From Oscillospiraceae bacterium (GTDB taxonomy: Bacteria; Bacillota; Clostridia; Oscillospirales; Ruminococcaceae): a stretch of 64,000 nucleotides of DNA. The position numbers were made by a program, and so were the translations under genes. This document shows positions 24,661 through 33,990 of this stretch, piece by piece. The stretch spans positions 1 to 64,000 of the forward strand of contig JAHYZA010000008.1 in assembly GCA_019424695.1 (NCBI GenBank), written 5' to 3'. The stretch's first letter is position 1; the number at the start of each line of letters is the position of its first letter. The notes below the pieces were generated by a model, which did no database searches, was not told the DNA's origin, and worked only from the letters and a program-made list of their open reading frames with translations.

Positions 24661-24787
24661 TAAGTCGGCCTCCTTTATCACACTTTCTATTGTACCACAA
24701 TATCCTTTGGGCGTGGCGAAATTGTGAAAACTTTTGAAAAAAACTATAAAATTTCCGTCTGGCAGGGCACAGCGCCCCACGGGGCGA

Positions 24788-24816
24788 TTGCATTTTTGGC
24801 GGCGGTGCGGTACAAT
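24788..24816 (+). promoter_or_regulatory. promoter of the glycerophosphodiesterase gene
   Basis: TTGCAT (24788) and TACAAT (24811) are 17 bp apart and lie 20 bp before the start codon. Confidence 0.65.
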
Positions 24817-24836
24817 CAGGACAAAGAGGTGATGCT

Positions 24837-25697
24837 ATGCTGTGGTGGTTGCTGCTGTTGGCAGCGATTCCGGTCCTGTTTGTCGTACTGGTGCTGTTTT
24901 TGGTGTGCCCGGGGGCTCCGCGCAGGGGACTGCGGCAGCCGTTTTTCGGGCGCAGCTACGCCCATCGCGGACTGTTCGGGGTTCAGCAGCGCCCGCCCGA
25001 AAACAGCCTGCCGGCCTTTGCCGCCGCGGCCCGCAATGGGTACGGCATCGAACTGGACGTTCAGTTTACCGAGGACCGTCAGCTGGTGGTGTTCCATGAC
25101 GATACACTGGACCGCATGACACCGGTCCGGGGCGGGGTGGGGGAAACCCCCTGGCCGGTCGTTTCGGCGCTGCCGCTGGCCGGCAGCGGGGAACATGCCC
25201 CGCTTTTTACCGAGGTCCTGCGTACCGTGGCTCAGGCCAATCCCTCCACGCCCCTGATCGTGGAAATCAAGAGCCGGTATGAGTACCGCAGCCGCTATCT
25301 GGTGGAACTTTGCCGGGCGGTGCTGGCGGCACTGAAAAGTTATCCCGGCCCGTACTGTATCGAGAGCTTTGACCCCCGTGTGGTGCGGCTGGTGCGCATT
25401 CTGGCGCCGGGGGTGGTCCGCGGTCAGCTGGCGGACAGCTACCGCAATCACCGGAAGATCGGTACGCCCCCAGTGGCGGCCTATCTGTTGTCCCACTGTT
25501 TCGGCAACCTGATCGCGCGGCCGGATTTCATTGCATGGTGTCCCGACAAACGCAACTGGGCCATCCGGTTGTGTGCGGCGCTGGGGGCCATGACGGTCAT
25601 GTGGACGGCCATGCCGGACTGTGACATTGCCCGGGTGGAGCAGGAAAACGACGCCGTGATCTTTCAGTGGTACGACGCGGAACCCAAATACAAATAA
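24837..25697 (+). CDS. glycerophosphodiester phosphodiesterase, membrane-anchored
   Basis: It hydrolyses glycerophosphodiesters to glycerol 3-phosphate and an alcohol. The 286-residue protein has an N-terminal membrane helix (residues 1-25), then GDPD motifs in order: AHRGLFG, PENSLPAF, ELDVQFTEDRQLVVFHDDTL (metal and catalytic residues), and VEIKSR. The domain is slightly shorter than many relatives at the C-terminus. DUF4830 follows after 60 bp on the same strand. Confidence 0.92.
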   Translation: MLWWLLLLAAIPVLFVVLVLFLVCPGAPRRGLRQPFFGRSYAHRGLFGVQQRPPENSLPAFAAAARNGYGIELDVQFTEDRQLVVFHDDTLDRMTPVRGGVGETPWPVVSALPLAGSGEHAPLFTEVLRTVAQANPSTPLIVEIKSRYEYRSRYLVELCRAVLAALKSYPGPYCIESFDPRVVRLVRILAPGVVRGQLADSYRNHRKIGTPPVAAYLLSHCFGNLIARPDFIAWCPDKRNWAIRLCAALGAMTVMWTAMPDCDIARVEQENDAVIFQWYDAEPKYK

Positions 25698-25757
25698 GCA
25701 TACCAGGCGCAGCCTGCGCATATCTTTCGATGGAATGATAACAAGGGGGCTGCGCTT

Positions 25758-26315
25758 ATGTTTTTGTTTACAGTAACGAAACCCGGGCTGCGGCAGGCGG
25801 GCGCGCTTGCCCTGTGTGCGGTGTGCCTGTGCGGTACGGTAGCCGCGGCGGTGCATTTTTCCGGCGATGCGGTGACGGCTGCCGCCGACGCGGCGCCGGG
25901 CATTGAGACGACCCAGGACATCGGTACCTATTTTACCGGGTACGGTTTTGAGACCGACCTCTCCTCCGCGGCGGTGGATAAGGTCAAGATCCCCAAAAAG
26001 TGGGACGACAGCTTCACGGCCTTCAACCAGGTGGTGCAGGAAAGCGACCTGGACCTTGCGGACTACAAGGGCAAAACGGTGGAGAAGTGGACACTGCTGT
26101 GCCCGGAACTTTCCACCGACGATCAGGACACCTACTGTGTGCTGCTGGTGTATAAGGCCAAGGCCATCGGCGCCTATCTGTTGCAGAAGCCGTCGGGCGA
26201 GGTGACGGGGCTTGTCACCGCAGCCAAAGCCAGTGCCGAGGCGGCTGCCGCGGCCCAGCAGGAGGAAACACAGGCCGCCGCAGCGGAAACCGAGATCGAA
26301 TATCCCACCGAATGA
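25758..26315 (+). CDS. DUF4830 domain protein, secreted or membrane-anchored
   Basis: A 185-residue protein with an N-terminal hydrophobic segment (ALALCAVCLCGTVAAAV). The domain includes FTGYGFETD, VKIPKKWDDSFTAFNQV and LADYKGKTVEKWTLLC, the layout of DUF4830 (PF16112). The C-terminal 35 residues are Ala/Glu-rich and low-complexity. The function is unknown. It is probably co-transcribed with the phosphodiesterase. Confidence 0.75.
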   Translation: MFLFTVTKPGLRQAGALALCAVCLCGTVAAAVHFSGDAVTAAADAAPGIETTQDIGTYFTGYGFETDLSSAAVDKVKIPKKWDDSFTAFNQVVQESDLDLADYKGKTVEKWTLLCPELSTDDQDTYCVLLVYKAKAIGAYLLQKPSGEVTGLVTAAKASAEAAAAAQQEETQAAAAETEIEYPTE

Positions 26316-26330
26316 GGTTGGCCAAAACCA

Positions 26331-26368
26331 AAAATACCGGAAGCTCCCGCGGGAGCTTCCGGTATTTT
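26331..26368. terminator. bidirectional terminator between convergent genes
   Basis: An 18-bp perfect inverted repeat (AAAATACCGGAAGCTCCC and complement) with a 2-nt centre ends both DUF4830 and the minus-strand nonulosonate/ThrE operon. Confidence 0.85.
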
Positions 26369-26371
26369 GAT

Positions 26372-26818
26372 TCAGGATTTGTGTCGTTTCAGGGGAATAC
26401 TGCATACCAGAGCGATGCCCAGGGCCAGTGCCACCGCAATTTTCAGCGTTTCCACACCTTTGTTGGCGAACAGAGAACGGTCGTCACGCAGGAAGTAGTA
26501 TGCGGTGTAATAGATGCCGGCGCCGGGCACCAGCGGAAAGATGCCGCACAAAAGGAAGATGGTGATGGGGGCCTTGTGGCGGATGGCAAACAGCCGGGCG
26601 CAGGCGGTCAGCGGCAGGGCGGCTGCCAGGGTGGCGACGGGAGCGCTGGTGCTCAGCAGCCCGGTGCAGAGGACATAGACAAGCCATCCCACGGCGCCGG
26701 TAATGCCGCAGGCCAGGTAATGCCGGGGCGAAACGCGGAAGGTCACGCCGAAGCTGATGGTGGCCACAATGGCGACGAGAAACTGCATCACATAGTGGGT
26801 CCACAGTGGTGTTACCAT
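26372..26818 (-). CDS. ThrE-type exporter, small subunit (threonine/serine exporter ThrE_2 domain)
   Basis: A 148-residue protein with four to five membrane segments; FLLCGIFPLVPGAGIYYTAY is the signature of the ThrE_2 (DUF3815) half. ThrE proteins export threonine and serine; in many Firmicutes the two halves are separate genes. The start at 26818 overlaps the end of the large-subunit gene by 7 bp, and longer frames are out of phase with it. Confidence 0.85.
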   Translation of the reverse strand: MVTPLWTHYVMQFLVAIVATISFGVTFRVSPRHYLACGITGAVGWLVYVLCTGLLSTSAPVATLAAALPLTACARLFAIRHKAPITIFLLCGIFPLVPGAGIYYTAYYFLRDDRSLFANKGVETLKIAVALALGIALVCSIPLKRHKS

Positions 26819-27591
26819 ACGATCGCCCCCAATCCGCGTGCAGCCAGCCAGGCCAGTACCACGCCGCAGGCGATGCTGCCGGCGATGAGCACGGCATCCA
26901 GCAGCCGGATAGCGCCCGAAAGATAGTCGGCGTTGATGATGTCCCGGATGCCCATGGTCAGGGCGACACCGGGGGTCAGCACCATCAGGGCGCCGATGGT
27001 GGCGGTGTTTACATCCAGCGCAGGCACAAAGAAGCTGACGCCCAGTGCCCACAGCGTGCAGATGCCCGCCGCAATGATGTCGGTGAAGATGCGGTTGATG
27101 CGCCGCTTGCCGAACTGCTGACAGATGATGGATTCCATCAGACCAGCCACGGCAGCTACCAGCATATCGACCGGTGTGCCGCCGAACAGGTAGGCAAAAC
27201 AGGCGCTGCCCACCACGCAGGCAAGCTGCTCGGCGCGGGGCGGGGTAGAACCGACGGCCTGGGCTTCGCTCAGCCGATGCCGTGCCCGGGGCAGGTCCAG
27301 CTGTCCGTCAGCCAGTTCCCGGGACAGTTCGTTGACGGCCTCCACGCGGCCCAGATGGATGGAAACTGCCGGTACATGGCGCACCATGCTCAGGCTCTCA
27401 CCGCCGTCGGGGCGGGCGGAGGCAAAGATGCCGTTGGTCAGTACATAGACGTGGAACTCCTGCAGCCGCAGACTGCGGGCCATGATCTCCATAGTCTGTT
27501 GGGCGCGGAACACCTCGCCGCCGTTTTCCAGCATCGTCTGCCCGGCATCCAGGATCAGGTCAAGGGTCTCTTCAAATGTTTCACTCGCCAC
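26812..27591 (-). CDS. ThrE-type exporter, large subunit (DUF1212)
   Basis: A 259-residue protein with the ThrE_1 (DUF1212) domain: an N-terminal cytosolic part (ILDAGQTMLENGGEVFRAQQT) and about five membrane helices. I choose the GTG at 27591, preceded by GGGAG and overlapping the cytidylyltransferase stop by 11 bp. It follows the nonulosonate genes directly, although a link between amino-acid export and that pathway is not known. Confidence 0.82.
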   Translation of the reverse strand: MASETFEETLDLILDAGQTMLENGGEVFRAQQTMEIMARSLRLQEFHVYVLTNGIFASARPDGGESLSMVRHVPAVSIHLGRVEAVNELSRELADGQLDLPRARHRLSEAQAVGSTPPRAEQLACVVGSACFAYLFGGTPVDMLVAAVAGLMESIICQQFGKRRINRIFTDIIAAGICTLWALGVSFFVPALDVNTATIGALMVLTPGVALTMGIRDIINADYLSGAIRLLDAVLIAGSIACGVVLAWLAARGLGAIVW

Positions 27592-28345
27592 GGATGTTCT
27601 CCCGTACCGCGTTGAATTCGGGGTAGTGAGCATACAGGTGCTGGGCGATGGCCTCCATCAGCAGATAATCATGCTCCGAATCAATGTCGATGATGCCGGT
27701 GTCCATCATGACGCTGACACCGATCTTGCCGCGCCACAGCATGCCGTCGGTGTTTTCGGCCAGGAAATTCCGGCGGAACACATAGATGGAGGCGTTGACG
27801 TCGTAGACGTCGGGCGCCTGCTGGCGGCCGGTGAATTCGCTGTGAATGACCTGCTCCACATGGTCACCCACGGTCTTGACCATGTTGAACCAGGGATTGC
27901 GGCGGGCCTCACAGACGCTGAAAACAAGGTCCAGGTCCTCCCGGGACTGTTTGAGGGCAAAGGCGTTCTCGATATCGGCGGCGGTGCGCAGGGGGCTGGT
28001 GATGTCCAGGTCCATGTGCCAGTCATAGGGGGCACCGGTGCGCTCTTCCATACGGCGCAGGCTGTCCTGGTAGACGGCCATCTTGGGCACCTTGTCGCCG
28101 CCCAGCTCCGCCCCGCGGGGCAGATAGACAACTTCAGGGTACTGCGCCGCGACGATTTTTGACAGGTCCTCGCTGTCGGTGTTCAGGGCAATGTCCACCT
28201 GCATTTCGGGATGGTTGCGGCAGAACAGCTCTGCCGCGCTCAAAGAGTAGTAGACCAGCGGCTTGCCGCAGAAAACTTTCAGATTCTTGTTTTTGAACCC
28301 CTTGCTGCCGGCACGGCCGCAAATGGTAATGAGCAGACGGTTCAT
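27581..28345 (-). CDS. CMP-nonulosonic acid synthetase (NeuA/LegF-like cytidylyltransferase)
   Basis: It activates a sialic-acid-like sugar with CTP to the CMP-sugar. The 254-residue protein carries the family signature ITICGRAGSKGFKNKNLK at residues 6-23, then DIALNTDSEDLSKI, LDITSPLRTAADIENA and DTGIIDIDSEHDY. In this context it more likely acts on legionaminic acid or a related nonulosonate than on sialic acid, but sequence alone does not decide. Confidence 0.88.
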   Translation of the reverse strand: MNRLLITICGRAGSKGFKNKNLKVFCGKPLVYYSLSAAELFCRNHPEMQVDIALNTDSEDLSKIVAAQYPEVVYLPRGAELGGDKVPKMAVYQDSLRRMEERTGAPYDWHMDLDITSPLRTAADIENAFALKQSREDLDLVFSVCEARRNPWFNMVKTVGDHVEQVIHSEFTGRQQAPDVYDVNASIYVFRRNFLAENTDGMLWRGKIGVSVMMDTGIIDIDSEHDYLLMEAIAQHLYAHYPEFNAVRENIRGE

Positions 28346-28346
28346 T

Positions 28347-29294
28347 TCATTTCTCTCCCAACGTCAGTTGTAATACCTGCAAGGCCAGTTCCGGCGGGTT
28401 GCAGCTGGCCGGGGCATCCCCCAGCGCGTAGTCCACAAAATATTCCATCTCCCGCTCGTAGCGGCGGTTGACGTCCTCCTCGTAGTGCTGTACGGTGCCG
28501 TCGGGCAGGGTCAGTGTGCCGGCACCGAAATCCGCCACCACGCTGCCGTCCCGGCAGAACAGTTCGATGGAACGGCGGTAGCCCCGCCCGAAGTAGTCCA
28601 GATGCACCTCCGCCAGCAGGGAAGGGTACCGGGCAATGTAAACCGACAGATCATCGGAATCAATTTCGAGGTCGGAATAGGTTCCTTTGAAATTGTGCAG
28701 CTCTTCCGGCACACCGAACAGGTCCACCAGATAATCCCACTCGTGGATCAGGTCGATGGTCACGCCGCCGCCCAGCGCTTTGTGGGCGCTGTATACCGTG
28801 CGGTAGTCCACACCGGGGCGCCAGTCGGGCAGATAGCTGGAGCAGATGACCCGGGCACAGTAGGGATGCAGGGTGGGCAGCAGGTCTTTCAGCGCCAGCA
28901 TGGTGCCGCACCACCGCATGGGGGCGGCCACATAGGCTTTCTGCCCCTCCGGCAGATAATCTGCCAGGTTCAACCCCGTCTGCTCGGCCGAGAAAATCGG
29001 CTTTTCAATGAAAAGCGCCCCGCCCCGGCCATACACAGTGCGCAGGGCGTCGGCGTGCAGGCTGGTGGGGTTGGTAATAAAAATCAGGTCGTAGCGGGCG
29101 GGCAGCTGGGCGGCCTCGGTATATTGGGCGTGGAGTTTTTCCGCCACACCGGGGCGCAGCGGGCGGGTCAGGTCGCTGCGCAGGGCATCGGCCTGCAGCG
29201 TCCAGCACCGGTCGGCGCACAGCGTCGCAAGGTTGTTTAAATGGCGCGTTCCGATGGAGCCCAGCCCCACGAACAGCGCAGTCAAAGTCTGCAT
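28347..29294 (-). CDS. Gfo/Idh/MocA-type oxidoreductase
   Basis: A 315-residue NAD(P)-dependent sugar oxidoreductase. The Rossmann start ALFVGLGSIGTRHLNNL is at the N-terminus and the family motif EKPIFS is at about residues 100-105. The start at 29294 follows GGGAGG. It lies between DUF2500 and the cytidylyltransferase (gap of 1 bp). It may reduce or oxidise a sugar precursor or modify the nonulosonate; the substrate is unknown. Confidence 0.82.
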   Translation of the reverse strand: MQTLTALFVGLGSIGTRHLNNLATLCADRCWTLQADALRSDLTRPLRPGVAEKLHAQYTEAAQLPARYDLIFITNPTSLHADALRTVYGRGGALFIEKPIFSAEQTGLNLADYLPEGQKAYVAAPMRWCGTMLALKDLLPTLHPYCARVICSSYLPDWRPGVDYRTVYSAHKALGGGVTIDLIHEWDYLVDLFGVPEELHNFKGTYSDLEIDSDDLSVYIARYPSLLAEVHLDYFGRGYRRSIELFCRDGSVVADFGAGTLTLPDGTVQHYEEDVNRRYEREMEYFVDYALGDAPASCNPPELALQVLQLTLGEK

Positions 29295-29310
29295 GGGAAA
29301 ATCCTCCCTG

Positions 29311-29661
29311 TCAGGTGGTTTGGTCACGGTCAAAGCCAAGATACCGGGTCCCCTGGAAGTGCAGCATGCCGTGGTCCCCCTCGGCAATCAGGCCGGCGTC
29401 ATGCCAGGGCAGACGCAGTTCCAGACGGTCGCCGCTTTCAAACTGGAAGGTGGCGTAGTAGGTGGTGCTGCTGGTATGGGTACCGGCGTTATGGTGATGG
29501 GAACGGCGCTTGGTCACCACGGTGGCGGGTACGCTCAGCCGGGGGGCGGCGTTATTGCGGGACCATGTCAGAAGACTGCGAACCAGAACGACCATAAAAA
29601 AGATGATGAAAACCAGGAACAAAAGATTGAACATCGTCAGGGAATAGCGCATAACCATCAT
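29311..29661 (-). CDS. DUF2500 family protein
   Basis: A 116-residue protein with one N-terminal membrane helix and a DUF2500 (PF10694) domain ending YYATFQFESGDRLELRL, then GDHGMLHFQGTRYLGF. The function is unknown. It is inserted between the two oxidoreductase genes (gaps of 20 and 16 bp), an unusual place for a generic membrane-associated protein. Confidence 0.82.
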   Translation of the reverse strand: MMVMRYSLTMFNLLFLVFIIFFMVVLVRSLLTWSRNNAAPRLSVPATVVTKRRSHHHNAGTHTSSTTYYATFQFESGDRLELRLPWHDAGLIAEGDHGMLHFQGTRYLGFDRDQTT

Positions 29662-29681
29662 GGCAAAACCCTCCTCGGACT

Positions 29682-30659
29682 TCAGGCGTGTTCCACGGCG
29701 TCCATCAGGTCGATGGCGGCCAGGTCTTTCTCAAAGGTCCAGCGCGGTGCCTCGATGCCCTTCAGCACACCGAAGAAGTTGGCCAGCTCGTCCACATAAG
29801 CGTTCTCCACGATGTTGTCGCTGTAGCGGCTGTCATGCTCAAAGCTGGTGTAGGTGTCCACGAACTGCTTGTCGCCGTCCCGGAACTCGTACAGGGCCTT
29901 GGGGTTGCCCTCCCAGAAGAGATGCAGCCCGTCGCCAAAGCACTCAAAGTTGCGCACGGCTTTGGGAGAAACCACATCCGCCGCCAGCACGCCCTGGGCA
30001 CCGCTCTTGTGGCGCAGCAGCAGGGTGGCGCAGTCGGGGTAGGGCAGACCCAGATCGCTGATGGAATCGGTCTGCACCGTCATCTTCTCCACATCGCCGA
30101 AGGCGTCCAGCAGCCAGGGCAGGTCGATGCCGAAAATTTCCCGCACGCCGCCGGTGCGGGCGTTGCCCACAAAGAAATTCTTGTAGTTCTCCCAGGGATG
30201 CCAGTCGGGCAGATACTGCCCGATGTGGTAGATATAGTGGACCGGCTTGCCAAAATCCTGCACGGCTTTTTTGATGTACTGGGTCTCCCGGCGGTAGAGC
30301 ATCGTGGAGGACAAAAACAGCGGCAGATGTTTCTCGGCGGCTTTGGCCATGTTTTCGGCATAACCGTCCCGCACCAGGTTCAGCTCGGTGAAAACCGGCA
30401 GGTCATGGTCCAGCAGCTCGCTGATGATGGCGGCATGGGACAGCGGCGCCGTGCAGACCAGGGCCGCATCGGGGCGGGCGGCGGCTACCGCTTCCCCGAT
30501 GGAAGCCCAGGCATCGGTCACAAGACCCAGTTCTTTCGCTTCAGCGCGGCGGGCGTCGGCACTGTCCACGCCCACGATCTCCAGGGCCGCATCCATGCCC
30601 TTGGCCAGCCGGGCGCGGCGCTTGCCCATGCTGCCCAGACCTACGATGAGAAGTTTCAT
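29682..30659 (-). CDS. Gfo/Idh/MocA-type oxidoreductase
   Basis: A 325-residue protein: LLIVGLGSMGKRRARLAK (Rossmann motif), ALVCTAPLSHAAIISELL, TELNLVRDGY in place of the usual EKP motif, and an HWx-type C-terminal domain. The ATG at 30659 with GGAG is preferred over a TTG six bases upstream. It follows neuC by 2 bp. TEL instead of EKP means the catalytic Lys of classical family members is absent here, so the chemistry may differ. Confidence 0.8.
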   Translation of the reverse strand: MKLLIVGLGSMGKRRARLAKGMDAALEIVGVDSADARRAEAKELGLVTDAWASIGEAVAAARPDAALVCTAPLSHAAIISELLDHDLPVFTELNLVRDGYAENMAKAAEKHLPLFLSSTMLYRRETQYIKKAVQDFGKPVHYIYHIGQYLPDWHPWENYKNFFVGNARTGGVREIFGIDLPWLLDAFGDVEKMTVQTDSISDLGLPYPDCATLLLRHKSGAQGVLAADVVSPKAVRNFECFGDGLHLFWEGNPKALYEFRDGDKQFVDTYTSFEHDSRYSDNIVENAYVDELANFFGVLKGIEAPRWTFEKDLAAIDLMDAVEHA

Positions 30660-30661
30660 AT

Positions 30662-31840
30662 TCAAACGCTCCTTTGCGGATCAAATTCCGGCACAGGGCC
30701 GTCATAAAACGTCTTGACGGGAGAAAAAACGAAACGGCGCAGCAGGCTGCAGATCTTGCCGCTGGTATCGCCACCGTTGTAGGGGCTTCGGGCGGTACGG
30801 GCGGTGGCGGCAAAAGCCGGGGAGAGTGCCTTTTGCAGGGCGGTTTCGATGGCTGCCTTTTCCGCCGGGCAGCACAGTACATTGGCACAGATCAGCCGTC
30901 CGGCCTGGCGCTGTCCGATGTTCACGGTGGGCACGCCGAAGGTCGGTGTTTCCACCACACCGGAGGAGGAATTGCCCGCCACCAGCGACGCATACTGCAT
31001 GGCCGAGAGATACCGCCGCAGCCCCAGACTCTGGATGAATCCGGCGCGGTCGGGGTGAGCGGCGGCAAAAGCCTGCATCTTCTGGGTGCAGAGTTGCCCG
31101 CCTGCATCGGCGTTGGAACCTGTGATGAGCCAGAACACACCCGGCACCGCGTCCATGGCGGCGCACAGGGCGTCCACCTGGTGGGCGGGGTCAGGGGCAT
31201 CGGCGCTGGTTTCCGGGTGATAGGTCACCAGGGCAAAGGGCTGCATCAGCGGAAATCCCGTGGAAGTGCACAATTCTTCCCGCGTCATTTTGGGCAGGGT
31301 GCGGATGTTTTCATCCCCCAGGCCGCCCACACAGAACACGCGGCCCGGTTCTTCGCCCATGCGGACCAGGCGCGCAGCGCTGTCGGCGCAGGAAGGAAAA
31401 TGCAGCGCTGCCATCTTGCTGATGCAGTGGCGGTAGTACTCGTCGGCCGCGCCCAGGGTTACATCGCCGCCGGAAATGTGGGCGATGGGAATGTGCCGGG
31501 CCGCGGCGGCCGTTGCCACGGCAAAAATCTCGAACCGGTCCCCCAGCAGCAGTACGGCATCGGGGGGGTGGGCGGCAAAATAGTCGTCAAACACCGTCAG
31601 CGTCCGGGCGATGGTCCGGGCCACCGACTCCTCCTGCTCGCTGAAAATCGGCAGCCGTGCAGCAATGGGTAAACCGTCCGCTTCGATCTCCCGCACCGTT
31701 TCCCCCAGCCAGGGGCACAGGTGGGCACCGGTCACTACCAGCTGCAATTGCAGTTCCGTCTCCGCCGCCAGTTTCTGCACGACCGGGCGCAGCAGGCCGT
31801 ATTCCGCCCGGGTGGCGGTCACGACGCAGATGGTACGCAT
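30662..31840 (-). CDS. hydrolysing NDP-GlcNAc-type 2-epimerase (NeuC/LegG-like)
   Basis: It hydrolyses an NDP-2-acetamido sugar and epimerises C2, giving the free ManNAc-type precursor for the condensing enzyme. The 392-residue protein has the epimerase_2 fold: VVTATRAEYGLL, LLGDRFEIFA, AHISGGDVTLGAADEYYRH and GNSSSGVVETPTFGVP. The start at 31840 follows AAAGGA; the longer frame adds 38 unrelated residues. LegG enzymes belong to the same family, and the neighbours favour that role. Confidence 0.9.
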   Translation of the reverse strand: MRTICVVTATRAEYGLLRPVVQKLAAETELQLQLVVTGAHLCPWLGETVREIEADGLPIAARLPIFSEQEESVARTIARTLTVFDDYFAAHPPDAVLLLGDRFEIFAVATAAAARHIPIAHISGGDVTLGAADEYYRHCISKMAALHFPSCADSAARLVRMGEEPGRVFCVGGLGDENIRTLPKMTREELCTSTGFPLMQPFALVTYHPETSADAPDPAHQVDALCAAMDAVPGVFWLITGSNADAGGQLCTQKMQAFAAAHPDRAGFIQSLGLRRYLSAMQYASLVAGNSSSGVVETPTFGVPTVNIGQRQAGRLICANVLCCPAEKAAIETALQKALSPAFAATARTARSPYNGGDTSGKICSLLRRFVFSPVKTFYDGPVPEFDPQRSV

Positions 31841-31892
31841 ATAAGGTCCTTTCCGCACAGCGCGGCGGCAAAAAATTGCCGCCGCGGCTGCG

Positions 31893-32888
31893 TTACAGTT
31901 CGATTTTTTCGTCCTCTTCAAAATCCCGCGGGGCGGTCTTGCCCAGCACATCATACCAACGCATGGGGCTGATGCCGTCGCCGGGACGCTTGGTGGTCAG
32001 GTTATCGGCGGTGAACACTTCCCCGGCTTTGATGGGCCGCGCCGCCACGATGCTCTTGCGGGCCACCGCCTTGTTGGGGGCCTCGCTGGCGGTCAGGTGC
32101 TTGTGCCCGTCACCCAGCGCTGCTTCCACGTTGCGCACGGCCTGTACCATGGCCTTGAATTCTGCGGGGTCCAGGCTGGCCTGCTGGTCGGGACCGGGCA
32201 GGGTCTTGTCCAGCGTGAAATGCTTCTCAATGACCGAGGCCCCCAGTACCGCGGCGGCTACATCACATTCCCAGCCCGGCGTATGGTCGGAAAGTCCTAC
32301 CGGCAGGCCGAACTGTTCAAACAGTTCCAGCATGGCCGTCAGGTTGGCGTCGAAATAGGGGGTGGGGTACTGGGTGTTGCAGTGGAGCACGGTGGCTTCG
32401 GGGCAGCCGCCGTCGTCCAGAATGCCCAAGGCGTCGGTGATCTCGTTGAGGTTGCTCATGCCGGTGGAAAGCAGGACCGGCGTGTGCAGCTTGGCCACTT
32501 CCTCCAGGTAGGGCAGATTGGTGATCTCCCCCGAGGGAATCTTGATGAGCGGCAGGTCCAGCGTGCCGAGAAAACGCACACTGGGAATATCAAAGGGGGC
32601 CGACAGATACTGGATGCCGATGGAATCGCAGTACTCTTTCAGCTCCCGGTGTCCGTCAAAGGAAAAATGCAGCTTGCGGATCATCTCCAGCTGGCTTTCC
32701 GCGGCATCGGTGGTCTCTTTCTGGTAGGCTGCCTTCTCGGCAAATTTGCTTACGACCAGCTCGGGCACGGCGGTCTGGTATTTCACAATATCGGCACCGC
32801 ATTCCTTGGCCACCAGCGCCATGCGCTTGGCCATTTCCAGGTCACCGTTGTGGTTGACCCCGGCTTCGGCAATAATCGTAACGGGCAT
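31893..32888 (-). CDS. nonulosonate synthase (NeuB/LegI-like)
   Basis: It condenses phosphoenolpyruvate with a six-carbon amino sugar to the nine-carbon acid. The 331-residue protein shows TIIAEAGVNHNGDLEMAKRM, IKIPSGEITNLPYLE, LSTGMSNLNEI, HCNTQYPTP and EKHFTLDKTLPGPDQQAS, and ends in an SAF (antifreeze-like) domain with KRPGDGISPMRWYDVLG. The start at 32888 follows AAAGGAG. Confidence 0.92.
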   Translation of the reverse strand: MPVTIIAEAGVNHNGDLEMAKRMALVAKECGADIVKYQTAVPELVVSKFAEKAAYQKETTDAAESQLEMIRKLHFSFDGHRELKEYCDSIGIQYLSAPFDIPSVRFLGTLDLPLIKIPSGEITNLPYLEEVAKLHTPVLLSTGMSNLNEITDALGILDDGGCPEATVLHCNTQYPTPYFDANLTAMLELFEQFGLPVGLSDHTPGWECDVAAAVLGASVIEKHFTLDKTLPGPDQQASLDPAEFKAMVQAVRNVEAALGDGHKHLTASEAPNKAVARKSIVAARPIKAGEVFTADNLTTKRPGDGISPMRWYDVLGKTAPRDFEEDEKIEL

Positions 32889-32910
32889 AATTCTCTCCTT
32901 TGTCTGTGCG

Positions 32911-33960
32911 TCAGGACTGGCTTTCCAGTTTGCGGCGCATTTTTTCCAGTTCTTCCATCTGTCCCATATCCATCCAGCTGCTCTCGGCAATGGGGTAGAC
33001 GCCGACCTTCTCGCCGGCGGCGCGGTAGCGCTCGATCACATCGGGGAAGCCAATGACTTCGCCGTCTTTCATCTCCTCCACCACCCGGGGTTCCACTACA
33101 TAAACGCCGGTGTTGGTCAGAAAATCCAGTTCCGGCTTTTCCCGCATGGCGGCAATACCGCCGTCGGGGCCAAGCTCCACCACGCCGTAGGGCACGGTGT
33201 AATGCTTGAACGCGCAGATCATGGTCACCAGGTTTCCGTTCTTTTTGTGGTACTCATACACATCGCCGAAATCCACATCCAGCAGCGTGTCACAGTTGGT
33301 GAAGAAAAAGGGCGAATGGACCTTGCCTTTCAGCAGGCAGAGCCCGCCGCCGGTGCCCATGAACACATCCTCGTCGGCAAAGTCCACGGTGTAGTCCTTT
33401 TCCAGCTCGCTGAAATAGGATTTGATCATGCCGCGCTTGTAGTTCACGATCATCGTGAATTCCCGGCAGCCGAAATCCCGGAACCGGTCCATGATCAGTT
33501 CGGCGATGGGCTGTTCACCCACCGGAATCAGCGGCTTGGGCAGAATTTTGGTATAAGGGTACAGCCGGGTGCCCAGCCCGCCGGCCATCATGACCACGGG
33601 AATGTCGGTATGTTTGCGGTTGTCCACATCCAAACCGTGGGCAAAGACAATATCGGTGATGACGCCGCGTTTGTCCAGAATGGGCAGGGCGTCGATGCGG
33701 TTTTTCTGCAGAACTTCCCGGGCCTGGCCGCGCTCGGCGATGGGCAGGCTCAGCGGATGGTAGTTGGCGGCCAGGCTGGCAGCCTGGTCCGGTGTGCCCC
33801 CGCGCAGAAAGAACTTGCGGATGTCCCCGTCGGTCAGGGCGGCCTCCAGCTTGCCCTGGGGCGCAATGAACAGGATGCGCTGGCCGGTTTCGTCCAGCTT
33901 GCGCAGCGCTTCCAGCACGGTGGCGTCTGCCGGCAGGAACAATTCTTCTACTTGGATCAA
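32911..33960 (-). CDS. CBS-domain sugar nucleotidyltransferase (PtmE/LegE-like)
   Basis: The 349-residue protein has paired CBS domains (about residues 1-115), then a nucleotidyltransferase domain starting VVMMAGGLGTRLYPYTKILP, with the aspartate of TNCDTLLD as metal ligand. PtmE of Campylobacter makes a GDP-sugar at the start of the legionaminate pathway; the shared architecture is the basis for this call. The TTG start at 33960 is supported by AGGGGG. It follows the aminotransferase by 30 bp. Confidence 0.85.
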   Translation of the reverse strand: MIQVEELFLPADATVLEALRKLDETGQRILFIAPQGKLEAALTDGDIRKFFLRGGTPDQAASLAANYHPLSLPIAERGQAREVLQKNRIDALPILDKRGVITDIVFAHGLDVDNRKHTDIPVVMMAGGLGTRLYPYTKILPKPLIPVGEQPIAELIMDRFRDFGCREFTMIVNYKRGMIKSYFSELEKDYTVDFADEDVFMGTGGGLCLLKGKVHSPFFFTNCDTLLDVDFGDVYEYHKKNGNLVTMICAFKHYTVPYGVVELGPDGGIAAMREKPELDFLTNTGVYVVEPRVVEEMKDGEVIGFPDVIERYRAAGEKVGVYPIAESSWMDMGQMEELEKMRRKLESQS

Positions 33961-33990
33961 ACGGTGATCCCCCTCTCGGTCGGTGGTGGG

